In this document: positions 1-8,738 of the stretch, piece by piece
Layout of the letters: each line of letters opens with the position of its first letter
Position numbering within the stretch: the first letter of the stretch is position 1
NCBI GenBank assembly: GCA_900539675.1
Contig: UQDJ01000013.1
Coordinates: 1-42,465, forward strand
Source: an uncultured Coriobacteriaceae bacterium
GTDB taxonomy: Bacteria; Actinomycetota; Coriobacteriia; Coriobacteriales; Eggerthellaceae
DNA length: 42,465 bases
Direction of reading: 5' to 3'
Notes under the pieces: model-generated
Told to the model about the DNA's origin: nothing
The model's database searches: none
Seen by the model: only the letters and a program-made list of their open reading frames with translations
Made by a program: the position numbers and the translations under genes

Positions 1-86
1 TGATACGATTTTTGTCCCAAAATGAAAAAGCGTATTATTTCTGCCTAGGGAATATATAAGGGGAAACATCGCAGGGAGATTTACAC

Positions 87-1283
87 ATGGCAGAAGCATC
101 CATCACGCAGCCAAAGACCATAAACACCGAAAAAGGAAACCGCCATTATAGCTATCTTTTAATGATGGCGCACCTATGCGATGACTTGAATCAGGGCGCC
201 CTAGTTGCCGTTATTCCCTTTTTGGTACTTCACGGTGGTTATTCCTATACTGAAGTTACCGCCCTCATTTTGGCATCCAATGCTGCATCGGCTATCATTC
301 AGCCCCTGTTTGGTTGGTTGGGTGACAAAAAAGCACGCCCCTGGCTCATGGCATGCGGCATCATGCTTGCTGGTTTGGGTATGGCAGGCGTTGGAGTGTT
401 ACCCACCTACCCGCTTATTATGCTCTCAGCAATGGTAAGCGGCATTGGCGTTGCCATGTTTCATCCTGAAGGTGGCCGCTTGGCAAACTTGGTCGCTGGC
501 AAACAAAAAGGCACCGGCATGAGTATTTTTGCCGTCGGCGGCAAGTTGGGCTTCACGGTGGGTCCCATAGTCACTTCTCTTGCTATTACCTGCTGTGGAC
601 TATCGGGAACACTGATCTTTATTGTGCCCGCTGCACTGTGCGCCATCGCCTTACTTTCCCAAAACCGTAAGTTCTTAGCCTATGGCAGTGCCGCCAGCAA
701 AGCTGCTGCCGATCATTCCATCAAAGACAATTGGAAAGGCTTTGGCATAGTTATCGGTGCCATTTCATGCCGCTCAGTCATGTATTACGCCCTGATGTCA
801 CTGATTCCTTTATTCTTGGTTACCAGCCTTGGCCAGCCTGAAAGCTTCGCTTCATCCACCATTTCGGTCTTTGCGCTCGTCTGCGCCCTGGCAACTATTG
901 CCTCTGGTTGGGCTGGGCAGAAACTGGGGACCAAGCGACTCATTGTGGTTTCTTATCTCTGCGTTGCAGCACTCGTAATTGTGTTCGCCTTTAACAGTCT
1001 GCTCATAGTGGCGCTCGTTATTGTGGCTCTACTGGCGCTCACGTGTGACATCTCCTATCCATCGGCAGTTGCCTTAGGGCAAAGCTTTGTGCCCAATCAT
1101 CTTGGTATGGCATCGGGCTTATCGTTTGGTGTCGCTATCTGCATTGGTGGCTTATTGCAGCCCGCTTTTGGCTTTTTAGGCGATACGGTAGGCTTACAAA
1201 TTGCCATATTGGCAATCGCCGTGGTTGCCCTTATTGGCATCGTCTTCGGCGTTCTGATACCAAAGAATCGCCCGATTCGCTAG
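87..1283 (+). CDS. MFS transporter, fosmidomycin-resistance (Fsr)-like
   Basis: This 398-residue integral membrane protein is a major facilitator carrier, expected to export small molecules with the proton gradient. Twelve hydrophobic segments can be traced. The loop GWLGDKKARP (about residues 76-85) matches the MFS signature between helices 2 and 3, and AMFHPEGGR (123-131) is typical of the Fsr group. The ATG is preceded by AGGGAG at good distance. The last codons and stop lie in a 9-bp tandem repeat. It converges with the next gene and has no operon partner here. The substrate cannot be told from sequence; Fsr is the family name, not proof of fosmidomycin export. Confidence 0.88.
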   Translation: MAEASITQPKTINTEKGNRHYSYLLMMAHLCDDLNQGALVAVIPFLVLHGGYSYTEVTALILASNAASAIIQPLFGWLGDKKARPWLMACGIMLAGLGMAGVGVLPTYPLIMLSAMVSGIGVAMFHPEGGRLANLVAGKQKGTGMSIFAVGGKLGFTVGPIVTSLAITCCGLSGTLIFIVPAALCAIALLSQNRKFLAYGSAASKAAADHSIKDNWKGFGIVIGAISCRSVMYYALMSLIPLFLVTSLGQPESFASSTISVFALVCALATIASGWAGQKLGTKRLIVVSYLCVAALVIVFAFNSLLIVALVIVALLALTCDISYPSAVALGQSFVPNHLGMASGLSFGVAICIGGLLQPAFGFLGDTVGLQIAILAIAVVALIGIVFGVLIPKNRPIR

Positions 1284-1300
1284 ATTCGCTAGATTCGCTC
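1274..1300 (+). repeat. 9-bp tandem repeat spanning the MFS stop codon
   Basis: Three copies of GATTCGCTA (the last ends in C) start at 1274, 1283 and 1292. The period is a multiple of three, so the TAG stop at 1281-1283 is repeated in frame at 1290-1292. The repeat therefore copies the final Ile-Arg-stop codons beyond the gene end. Confidence 0.9.
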
Positions 1301-1327
1301 AAACGTGGCACCACACCTATAAAACTA

Positions 1328-1381
1328 GAGCAAATAACTACCCTGGAGAATGGAACTACCCTAGAGCATATAACTACCCGT
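1328..1381 (-). repeat. 18-bp imperfect tandem repeat across the stop codon of the Ser/Gly-rich membrane protein
   Basis: Three 18-bp units occupy 1328-1345, 1346-1363 and 1364-1381. On the minus strand they read GSYML-stop, then GSSILQ, then GSYLL-stop in the same frame. The real gene ends in the first of these, so two extra copies of its tail follow the stop. No T-rich terminator is seen between this gene and the convergent MFS gene. Confidence 0.8.
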
Positions 1382-2656
1382 ACGCGGACTTGCATGAACT
1401 ACGTTGGCATGTGATGCAGCAGAGCTGCCAGTGTTTGACGTCCCGCCTGACGTAGACCCTGAGCCCGAACCAGATTGACCACCGGAATCAGATCCTGAAG
1501 ATGATCCACCCGTTGTACCAGAAGATCCGCCGCTCTCCGAACCGCCTTGCGTACCACTGCTGCTTGAATGATCAGGATTGCTAGGTTTACTGCCTGACGA
1601 ACCCGAGTTGCTGCTCTCATTGCCGGTTTGATCAGAGCTATCCGTACTGCTCTGATTGTTGGTATCGGTATTGGTTTGGCCCTGGTTTTGTTGATCGTTA
1701 GCTGTCGTAGAAGAGCTGTTGTCTGTGTTGGTAGTAGCCTGCTGCTTGTTGGTATTAGCCTGATCGTGGGTGTCTTGCGGCGTGAACGTGATTGCCGGCA
1801 CAAATGATTCGGGCTTTTCGCCAATGCCCTCGCCAGCTGTCGCCAGCGAAATGATGCCAGATGACACAACAATTGCCAACAACGCTGAAACTACCGAAAC
1901 GATGAGCACGCGCTTTTCAATGCGGGCCTTACGATTACGACGTTCATGGGCACGCTGCAGGGCAGGATCTACCGACATCTGGGACGTGGATTCCCGCAGT
2001 TGGGCCACATAGTCAATATCCTGCGAGTAGAGTTGCTCGGTCTTACCATGATGAGCCGATGACGATGACACAGGCATTGTCTTAGTAGCAAAATTATCAG
2101 GGGCTGCTGGCATCTTCTGAGTTGCTGGCATCTTCTGAGTAGCACCGTACTCACCTGCCTTTGGCATAACCGTGGTGGCAGCCAGTAAGTCCTGCGCCGA
2201 CTTTGTGCTGTCCAATGCAGACGGCATGCCAAACTGAGCTGTCGCCTGATCGGCGTTAGCATCATGCACAGATTCATGTATCACACTGCCTTGCTGTATA
2301 GCAGCGGCATACGTAGATGAAGTTTCGTTGACAGTTTCCCTGAACGCCTCGGTTTTCGACTCACTTGAGAAACTTAAACTATCAGGTGTTACATCGCGAA
2401 TTTTGTCTGCAGAGGCAGACAACACCTTTTTATAGATCTGCGACGTAACGGCCGAGGTAATAGAGCCAACGACAACACCGATGAGTGAGCCCGCCCAACC
2501 AATGGTGGACGAAAGCAAAAAGACGGTTGCTGCCGCTAGGGCACCAGCAAGAACCTGCGCGATGGAAAGATCGTCGAACAGATCCCGTAGCTTTTGGCCT
2601 TTGGTTTTAGAGTGAGAAGATGACGTGTTGTTGTGCGAATGTTGATTATCTGTCAC
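1361..2656 (-). CDS. Membrane protein with Ser/Gly/Thr-rich extracellular tail, function unknown
   Basis: I do not recognise a family for this 431-residue protein. Residues 33-72 are hydrophobic and could form one long or two short membrane helices. A third helix lies at about 249-273, after a basic stretch (ERRNRKARIEKR). The region between is probably cytoplasmic and contains TQKMP repeats near residues 172-183. Residues 290-420 are low-complexity Ser/Gly/Thr/Asn, as in wall-spanning stalks, so the C-terminus is probably outside. It ends SPRTGSYML without a hydrophobic tail, so it is not sortase-anchored. The start is GTG with GAGAGG seven bases upstream. The stop lies in an 18-bp repeat. 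Confidence 0.75.
   Translation of the reverse strand: MTDNQHSHNNTSSSHSKTKGQKLRDLFDDLSIAQVLAGALAAATVFLLSSTIGWAGSLIGVVVGSITSAVTSQIYKKVLSASADKIRDVTPDSLSFSSESKTEAFRETVNETSSTYAAAIQQGSVIHESVHDANADQATAQFGMPSALDSTKSAQDLLAATTVMPKAGEYGATQKMPATQKMPAAPDNFATKTMPVSSSSAHHGKTEQLYSQDIDYVAQLRESTSQMSVDPALQRAHERRNRKARIEKRVLIVSVVSALLAIVVSSGIISLATAGEGIGEKPESFVPAITFTPQDTHDQANTNKQQATTNTDNSSSTTANDQQNQGQTNTDTNNQSSTDSSDQTGNESSNSGSSGSKPSNPDHSSSSGTQGGSESGGSSGTTGGSSSGSDSGGQSGSGSGSTSGGTSNTGSSAASHANVVHASPRTGSYML
2105..2140 (-). repeat. 18-bp perfect in-frame duplication (ATQKMP)
   Basis: Two perfect 18-bp copies (2105-2122 and 2123-2140) within the Ser/Gly-rich membrane protein gene encode consecutive ATQKMP hexapeptides. 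A related TKTMP follows a few residues later. Identity at nucleotide level suggests a recent duplication. Confidence 0.85.
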
Positions 2657-2924
2657 GGCGCACCTCTCTTTCCTCTTTCAACCTACCAAGCCCAGGCTCC
2701 TGTCAAAAGTACAGGGGTAAGTTTTCACGCTATTTCGATACGTCCGTTACAGAAACGGTACAGAACTTTCACTAAAGTTTAATAAACCAGCTCTTTCTTA
2801 GATACGATATGTTCTATATATGGTACATGGTTATTGCATTATCACTTTTGCAGGTCACACCATACCTATCGTTAGCTTTTCCATCAGCTCAAATAATGCA
2901 GCGCCCTGGTCAAGCAAACTTGTA

Positions 2925-3845
2925 TTATGCAAGCATTACCGCAGCTACCGTCATGGCAGCTACACCCACAATAACTGAAATCACATTGGCAAAGCCAGCT
3001 AAGCCAACATCCCCCTTTGCCCACATCGTGAATACGGGGCCCAACGCTCCAATGGGTGACCACAAAATCGCGATGATGATAATACGGATGCTCATATCAA
3101 GCGGCAAAGGCATGAAGAAAATGGCCACGCTCATGAGAGCCGACAGACCAAAGCGCAACCCCAAAAGACGAACCAACTGTCCCATCTTTGTCTTATCGAT
3201 GGAAAAGTTCACCATCATACCTAACATCAACATGGCCAAAAAGGCATTCGCATTAGATACCGGCTCCACCAGTGTTACCAAGAAACTTGGCACCTGCAAA
3301 TGCAGGATGGCCAGAATGATAAAGATAATATACAGATCGAACGGCACCGACGAAAACAGGCGCTTCAATGCCAGCTTGACGCGCTCAGAATGCGTAGCAC
3401 CCTTGTTTAAAATGGCACTTGAGAAGGCATACACACCGCCGCTCATCATAAGGGCATTGCCAGCATCAAAGAGGCATACATACAGTACCGAACCTGCGGG
3501 AAACACCATCTGTGCAAAGGGAAGAACAAACGAGCCAATATTGAAGCCCGAAATGTTCATCATCATGAATACTCGGCGCGTATATTCTTCATTGCGCACA
3601 ATAACGGTACCAATAAGCCACGGAATAAACGTCGTTGCAAGACCAAGTCCCGCCAAAATAAGCAACCACAAGTCAAACTGCGCCAACGCAAACGCATGAA
3701 AAATAGCGCATGGAATCGTAATATTGAAGACGATTTTAGAAAGCATGTCGGTGAAACCGCGGGGTACCTTGATGATGTGGGCAATGACAAAACCCAGCAC
3801 AATAACCAGCACCAGCGACGTAACCGTAAGCAATGCATCTGCCAT
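2925..3845 (-). CDS. AEC (auxin efflux carrier) family transporter
   Basis: This 306-residue protein is hydrophobic throughout, with about ten predicted membrane helices in two halves, as in the AEC/malonate-transporter family that moves organic acids or related solutes. The N-terminal segment with IPCAIFHAFALAQ and the central FNIGSFVLPFAQ stretch fit the family. It begins three bases after the stop of the TatD-like gene, with GGGGAA inside that gene as ribosome site, so the two are almost certainly co-transcribed. The substrate is unknown. The 268 bases upstream of the next minus-strand gene hold only a weak CCGTT-AACGG inverted repeat. Confidence 0.85.
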   Translation of the reverse strand: MADALLTVTSLVLVIVLGFVIAHIIKVPRGFTDMLSKIVFNITIPCAIFHAFALAQFDLWLLILAGLGLATTFIPWLIGTVIVRNEEYTRRVFMMMNISGFNIGSFVLPFAQMVFPAGSVLYVCLFDAGNALMMSGGVYAFSSAILNKGATHSERVKLALKRLFSSVPFDLYIIFIILAILHLQVPSFLVTLVEPVSNANAFLAMLMLGMMVNFSIDKTKMGQLVRLLGLRFGLSALMSVAIFFMPLPLDMSIRIIIIAILWSPIGALGPVFTMWAKGDVGLAGFANVISVIVGVAAMTVAAVMLA

Positions 3846-3848
3846 AGA

Positions 3849-4910
3849 TCAATTCCCCATAATCTCATCCTTGCTCAAAGGTAGCGAGTTAGCAGTTTTC
3901 AGCAACCTTGAGGCATTGTGATTAATGGCATGCAAAAGCGATTCCTCCGTTTGCTTTCGCACGCTTGCCAGCATATGCAAGGTATTCTCCAATTCCTCTT
4001 CTACCTGGGAATATGAACACTCCACGCAGGGATGATTCAACTCCGGATCACGCACAAAGGGCGCATCGGTTTCCAGAAGAAGGCGGCTTTGCGGAATAAC
4101 TTTTGCATATTCGCGGCCTTTACCACCAGAAAGCATACGCTCGCTGACGGAAAAATAACAGTCCTCATCGATTGCAAGATGCAATTGATCGAACGACCCT
4201 GAAAACCAGTGAAAGACACAGATACACGATTCCAAACATCCCGCGCTACTCAAGATTGAAAAGGCGTCATCGAAAGCATGCACACAATGAATTGACAGGA
4301 CTCGCGGCACAGAGGTTTCTCGCGAAAGATGAGCGCAGGATCTGGCTATGTGGTCAAATGCTTCTACCTGAGCCTGCTTGGTGGCAGCGCGCCGCCGGGA
4401 AAAGTCCAATCCCACTTCTCCGACAAAGCATGTCTCAGACAAATGCCTGTCGAATTCAGCAAGCTGCAAGGCACGCTGCTGACTGTCGGATGCGACCCAC
4501 CAAGGATGAAGCCCAAGCCCAGCAACTGAAGTCAAAGCTGTATCGGCCGCTTTTCGGTCACATAGTTTCTGGGTCGTGACCCTATCGGCGGCTTTTTGAT
4601 CGCAACCCTCCTGGATCGTGGCAGTATCGGCCGCTTTTCGGTCATATAGTTTCTGGGTCGTGGCCCTATCGAAAACCTTACCTGCAGCAGTAGCGCACAT
4701 GCTAAAGCACGCAGTCCCCCTTCCCTTAATGATGTCCGCCCGACTAAGAGCCGCTGTACCTGCGACATATTCATCCGGCGTCACACTGACAGCAAACACT
4801 CCAGAGTTCGCTTTGGCAGTCTGGCGGATAAAGGCAGCAGGGTCAGTCATAAAGAATACGTGGCAATGAGCATCAAAGAAGCCCTGCTTATTCATCTTTC
4901 TCTCAACCAT
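3849..4910 (-). CDS. TatD family metal-dependent hydrolase with repeat insertion
   Basis: The 353-residue protein has the TatD amidohydrolase-fold motifs: FFDAHCH near the N-terminus (first metal pair), GLGLHPW, VGEVGLDFS (bridging Glu), SIHCVHAF, HWFSGS and LLETDAPF (catalytic Asp). Family members are Mg-dependent 3'-5' DNases or related hydrolases. Typical TatD proteins have about 260 residues. The excess is mainly an insertion at about residues 71-128, before GLGLHPW, built from a 14-residue repeat. Two starts are possible: Met1, with GGGGGAA upstream, or Met6 at 4895. It is translationally close to the AEC transporter downstream. Confidence 0.85.
   Translation of the reverse strand: MVERKMNKQGFFDAHCHVFFMTDPAAFIRQTAKANSGVFAVSVTPDEYVAGTAALSRADIIKGRGTACFSMCATAAGKVFDRATTQKLYDRKAADTATIQEGCDQKAADRVTTQKLCDRKAADTALTSVAGLGLHPWWVASDSQQRALQLAEFDRHLSETCFVGEVGLDFSRRRAATKQAQVEAFDHIARSCAHLSRETSVPRVLSIHCVHAFDDAFSILSSAGCLESCICVFHWFSGSFDQLHLAIDEDCYFSVSERMLSGGKGREYAKVIPQSRLLLETDAPFVRDPELNHPCVECSYSQVEEELENTLHMLASVRKQTEESLLHAINHNASRLLKTANSLPLSKDEIMGN
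4546..4671 (-). repeat. Three 42-bp tandem repeats inside the TatD-like gene
   Basis: Units at 4546-4587, 4588-4629 and 4630-4671 are exactly 42 bp each. Units 1 and 3 are nearly identical and unit 2 is diverged. Each adds 14 residues of the form DRKAADTATTQKLC with variants, charged and probably helical. The frame is preserved, so the hydrolase is not broken. Confidence 0.92.
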
Positions 4911-5016
4911 ACGTTCCCCCAGTTGACCGCCCGTATACGCTTACCCAATTACGCCGCCACCCACTTGACCGATTTGCTACGCTTAGCGTACGGACAAAGG
5001 TAATTCAGGAGGCATC

Positions 5017-6156
5017 ATGTCCCTCAAACATTTAGACCAGTATAACAACGGCAACATGGAAGAACTGTTCCCTCATATCTATCGCGTACCCGTGCCTCTA
5101 CCCGATAATCCGCTTGAATTCTTGAATTCCTACTTCATTCTAAGCGACGACAAAACCACCATTGTAGACGTGGGCTTTAATCATCCCGACTGCGAAAAAG
5201 CCCTCAATGACGCGCTTCACGCTCTGGGGCGCGACTGGGAATCTGTCGAAATTGTACTTACCCACTCCCACCCTGATCACACGGGAAATCTTGATCGTAT
5301 TTGGCGCCGTTGGATGCGTATCTATGCAAATATGCACTCTTTTCAGGAAGTTAAAAACCTGATGAACATTCAGTCCACGGTTTTTAATCCATTGGTAGGT
5401 CATCTGTTAAAGCCCGACACGTACTATGGTGCCAGCGCACAGACCCGCGATGCCAGCACCTATCAGGTTTCAGCTGAACTGTTACCACTTAAAAATCAAC
5501 CCGACTTGTTCTATCTTGCAGATGGCGACATCTATCGATGCGGATCATATCGCTTTGAAGTTATTGCAACACCTGGCCATGATGACTGGCACATCTGCCT
5601 GTACGAGCCCACCATTAAAGCTTTGATTGCAGGCGATCATGTACTTGAGCGCATCACGCCCAGCATTATGAGCTGGATCAATTCATATGATGCGTTAAGA
5701 GAATTTCTTTCCAGTCTTGATAAAGTCCGCAATTTAGACGTTGACCTTATTCTGCCAGGTCACGGAAAGCCGTTCGGCGGATTAGCTCAGCGCGTTGACT
5801 ACCTCAAACAGTTCCATGCCAACCGTCTTGAGGAACTCTATCAACTGGTTTCTAATGGGCACGCTAGCCTGATTGATATCGCCCGCAACGCCAGCTGGAA
5901 ACACCCCAATTGGGATAACTGGACTATTGATCAGAAATTCTATTCGCTGGGCGAAACCCTGGCTCATCTCATTTATCTGGTGAACAGCGGGCGCGTCACC
6001 ATGACCTTATGCGAAAACCGCCGTCGCTTTTTTGTGGCAGAACAGTGGGATGTACAACCAGCACAACCAAAAAAACAACACGAAGTAGAACACAGCTGGC
6101 TCAGTGAAGAAAGACAAACACCTGCTGTGCTTGTCAACACACATAAGCAAGCATGA
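5017..6156 (+). CDS. MBL-fold metallo-hydrolase
   Basis: The 379-residue protein has the metallo-beta-lactamase fold signature THSHPDH (H83, H85, D87, H88), then ATPGHDD (H188), AGDH (D207) and LPGHG (H249). These form a binuclear metal site. The C-terminal 110 residues resemble the winged-helix extension of LACTB2/glyoxalase-II-like relatives. It is probably a soluble thioester or phosphodiester hydrolase; the substrate is unknown. AGGAGG six bases before the ATG fixes the start. It is a single-gene unit followed by a repeat and a terminator. Confidence 0.88.
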   Translation: MSLKHLDQYNNGNMEELFPHIYRVPVPLPDNPLEFLNSYFILSDDKTTIVDVGFNHPDCEKALNDALHALGRDWESVEIVLTHSHPDHTGNLDRIWRRWMRIYANMHSFQEVKNLMNIQSTVFNPLVGHLLKPDTYYGASAQTRDASTYQVSAELLPLKNQPDLFYLADGDIYRCGSYRFEVIATPGHDDWHICLYEPTIKALIAGDHVLERITPSIMSWINSYDALREFLSSLDKVRNLDVDLILPGHGKPFGGLAQRVDYLKQFHANRLEELYQLVSNGHASLIDIARNASWKHPNWDNWTIDQKFYSLGETLAHLIYLVNSGRVTMTLCENRRRFFVAEQWDVQPAQPKKQHEVEHSWLSEERQTPAVLVNTHKQA

Positions 6157-6206
6157 GTATGTCATGCTTGGCATAATCAAGTATGAAGTATGTCATACCT
6201 GGCATA
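6156..6206 (+). repeat. 31-bp period direct repeat after the MBL gene
   Basis: Two 20-base copies of the pattern AGTATGTCATRCYTGGCATA occupy 6156-6175 and 6187-6206. The first begins on the last base of the TGA stop codon. A 10-bp duplication (ATTAGAAGGC, 6211-6230) follows directly. Confidence 0.8.
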
Positions 6207-6224
6207 CGCGATTAGAAGGCATTA

Positions 6225-6256
6225 GAAGGCACGTCAAACAATGACGTGCCTTCTTT
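6225..6256 (+). terminator. Rho-independent terminator-like hairpin
   Basis: A perfect 12-bp stem (GAAGGCACGTCA / TGACGTGCCTTC) with loop AACAA is followed by TTT. It lies between the MBL gene and the convergent stress-protein gene and may stop transcription from the left. The short T-run makes it weak. Confidence 0.7.
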
Positions 6257-6301
6257 AAAATAACACCCAAACAAAGATCAACGAGTGCTATATATCACAG
6301 G

Positions 6302-7162
6302 CTACTTGGTGGGCACCACGATCGTGGGAATTTCCAAGCGCGCCATAACGCCAAACATAACCGATCCAAACAGTGCCCTCGAAACACGCGAGCGGGTATG
6401 GCTTCCCAGCAACAATGCTCGCTTATTTTTTGCGCATTGCATAACCACCGGTGTAGGCGCGCTACCTTCAACGGCGCGCCCCGTTACCTCTAAATCAGGA
6501 TATTTTTCCTTGATCTGGGCCACAAAGGAATCCAACTTGCGCTGAAATTGCGCCCCAACAGGTTCCAAACCACCACCCATCTTTTCAGCCGAAACCGAAA
6601 GGATGGAAGGAATACCCCATGCAGAAATGAGCTCGAGCGGTTCATCGAGCGACAAGGCTAAATGAACGCCCATAACAACCGCATCGCCCGTTGTGTCATC
6701 GGGACCTACTGCAACTACAATGCCGTGGGCGTCTTCGCCTAAAAACCAGTCAGATGGTACTACCGCCGTAGGCTTACGCGAACCAGAAGCAATGCGCAAA
6801 CCCTTCGCACCAAACACCTTTTCCCCAACAGTGACATTGTGATGAGAGCCCACTACCAACAGATCATAGTGTTCTGCCTCGCGCAGAAGAGACTCCACGA
6901 TATCGCCTTTGCAAGATTGAGTCTCAACCTGCATATCAGGATATTGTTCCTGCACCTTCTGCTTGGCTTGTTCAAGCACGGATTCCACAGCCGTCTCCAG
7001 AGCACCCTCATCGGCCACTAACCTGTCCGAACCTGGGTCGATAACCGCCAGAAGGGTAACTTTTGCCTTTTCACGATGAGCCACCGTACATGCCCAATTC
7101 AGCGCACGCTGTGCACGATCGCTGCCATCAAATCCAACCAAAATCGTATCCATGGTTTGCAT
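6302..7162 (-). CDS. Tandem universal stress protein (UspA family)
   Basis: The 286-residue protein holds two Usp domains. The first starts ILVGFDGSDRAQRALNWA and contains VVGSHHNVTVGEKVFGA. The second ends with LLLGSHTRSRVSRALFGS and IPTIVVPTK. The glycine-rich segments match the nucleotide-binding loop of ATP-binding Usp proteins, though the first copy is less canonical. It is cytoplasmic and expected in stress or starvation adaptation. It is the last gene of a minus-strand operon after the Pit transporter and a small membrane protein, 26 bases from the latter. Met1 has GAGAGG very close; Met4 (7153) is an alternative. Confidence 0.9.
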   Translation of the reverse strand: MQTMDTILVGFDGSDRAQRALNWACTVAHREKAKVTLLAVIDPGSDRLVADEGALETAVESVLEQAKQKVQEQYPDMQVETQSCKGDIVESLLREAEHYDLLVVGSHHNVTVGEKVFGAKGLRIASGSRKPTAVVPSDWFLGEDAHGIVVAVGPDDTTGDAVVMGVHLALSLDEPLELISAWGIPSILSVSAEKMGGGLEPVGAQFQRKLDSFVAQIKEKYPDLEVTGRAVEGSAPTPVVMQCAKNKRALLLGSHTRSRVSRALFGSVMFGVMARLEIPTIVVPTK

Positions 7163-7188
7163 AGCCTCTCTTTATTAGTGAAACGTCG

Positions 7189-7416
7189 CTAGTGGAACAT
7201 CGGAATCATGAGCCACAGGGCAAACAGCACTACCACCACACAGGCAGCAAAGCAAGCAACTGACGCAACGCGCGTTCCCAGATAGCTTTGGCCTGCGTTT
7301 TCAGCAGCGGCACTTCGAGCCCATAGACGCAAACCGGATGCATACATGGTGCCAATAAGAGAAGCGATGAATACCGCAACGAACAATACGAGAAAGAAAT
7401 TGAAAACCTCTTGCAC
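7189..7416 (-). CDS. Small two-helix membrane protein of the Pit operon
   Basis: This 75-residue protein has two hydrophobic helices (about residues 5-25 and 50-72) separated by a short polar loop with RLWARSAAAENAGQ. I do not recognise a named family. The start is GTG, with AGGGG six bases upstream. It begins 14 bases after the phosphate transporter stop and precedes the stress-protein gene, so it is likely co-expressed with both. A role as accessory subunit of the transporter is only inferred from position. Confidence 0.75.
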   Translation of the reverse strand: MQEVFNFFLVLFVAVFIASLIGTMYASGLRLWARSAAAENAGQSYLGTRVASVACFAACVVVVLFALWLMIPMFH

Positions 7417-7430
7417 TATAATCCCCTCTC

Positions 7431-8591
7431 TTAAGCGGTCGCTGTTGCCGTCGACTTGGAATCAAGATTGAGCTTGACTTCCGTACCCTCATTAACGTTA
7501 AGAGCGTTAACAGGATTACGACGAGACAGACGGAAGATAATCAGCGCGATAACAGCTGCTGCAATAACCACGGCTATGGTGCCCCAAATATTGATCTTGG
7601 CAACCGCACACGCAGCCGCTCCCATAATACCTGCAGCCGGGAATGTTACCAGCCATGCAATCAGCATACGCCCTGCAACTGCCCAGTTAACTTTGTTGCC
7701 CTTCTTGCCCAAACCCGTACCGATAATGGAGCCAGAGCAAACCTGAGTGGTGGAAAGAGCAAAGCCCAAGTGAGAAGAAGCCAAAATCGTCGTTGCCGAA
7801 GCAGCTTCTGCAGCAAAACCTTGCGGTGTATTGATCTCGGTTAAGCCCTTACCCAGCGTGCGAATTACACGCCAACCACCCATATAGGTACCAAGTGCAA
7901 TTGCCAGACCACAGATAGCAACAACCCACAATTCAGGACCAGAACCAGAAGGCTGAAAGCCAACAGCGATCAGGGTTAGCGTAATAATGCCCATGGTCTT
8001 CTGAGCATCGTTGGTGCCATGAGAAAGGGCGACCAGACATGCAGTAACCGTCTGACCATGCCTAAAGCCCGACTCGACAAACTTTTCGTCCATGTTTTTA
8101 ACAACAAAGTATATAAGCCGAACCGCACAGAATGCCGCCAACCCTGCTACCACCGGCGAAATCAAAGCCGGAATTAATACTTTGTTGATGACAGCGAAGA
8201 AGTTCACGCCTTCCACGCCAGCGCCCACGATGACCGCACCCACCAAGCCACCAAACAGAGCATGTGAAGAAGAGGAGGGCAAACCCACCAGCCACGTGAG
8301 CAGATTCCACAGAATAGCACCAATCAAACCCGCCAGAATAAATTCTGGTCCAATGGTCACTTGTTGTTCATTGATGATGCCACCAGAAATAGTCTTAGCC
8401 ACTTCAGTGGAAAGAAATGCACCCACCATGTTGAGCGTGCCAGCAGCGATGACAGCCACCTTTGGTTTAAGAGCGCCCGTAGCGATTGACGTTGCCATGG
8501 CGTTTGCGGTGTCGTGGAAGCCGTTCGTGAAGTCGAACGTAAGCGCCACAACTATTACAAGTCCCACAATGACAAGGGTTGCAATATCCAT
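7431..8591 (-). CDS. Inorganic phosphate transporter, Pit/PHO4 family
   Basis: The 386-residue membrane protein carries both PHO4 signatures, one per half: FTNGFHDTANAM near residue 21 and LSHGTNDAQKTMGI in the middle. Pit carriers take up metal-phosphate complexes with protons. I chose the ATG at 8589-8591 (MDIATLVIV), which starts directly at the first helix. An in-frame ATG at 8660 would add a basic 23-residue leader unusual for the family. It heads an operon with a small membrane protein and a universal stress protein. No PhoU-like partner is in the window. Confidence 0.92.
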   Translation of the reverse strand: MDIATLVIVGLVIVVALTFDFTNGFHDTANAMATSIATGALKPKVAVIAAGTLNMVGAFLSTEVAKTISGGIINEQQVTIGPEFILAGLIGAILWNLLTWLVGLPSSSSHALFGGLVGAVIVGAGVEGVNFFAVINKVLIPALISPVVAGLAAFCAVRLIYFVVKNMDEKFVESGFRHGQTVTACLVALSHGTNDAQKTMGIITLTLIAVGFQPSGSGPELWVVAICGLAIALGTYMGGWRVIRTLGKGLTEINTPQGFAAEAASATTILASSHLGFALSTTQVCSGSIIGTGLGKKGNKVNWAVAGRMLIAWLVTFPAAGIMGAAACAVAKINIWGTIAVVIAAAVIALIIFRLSRRNPVNALNVNEGTEVKLNLDSKSTATATA

Positions 8592-8738
8592 GCCCTTAAC
8601 AGTCCCCTTTCTTGTTGCTAAACGTTTGCGCGGATCGTTTGCACGCATACAAATGGCCACGTTTCCGCAGCCTTATTTACCGTAGCAACTAAAGAGGTAC
8701 GAGTTGTTAAATAGATGTAAGAAGCTTTAACACAAATG

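Noticed and set aside
1361..1400. SPRTG near the C-terminus of the Ser/Gly-rich membrane protein as a sortase signal
   Set aside because: It lacks the leading Leu, a following hydrophobic helix and a basic tail; only four residues follow.
2809..3699. Long plus-strand open frame of 296 codons
   Set aside because: It lies antisense within the AEC transporter gene, which has clear family sequence, and it lacks a ribosome site and recognisable domains.
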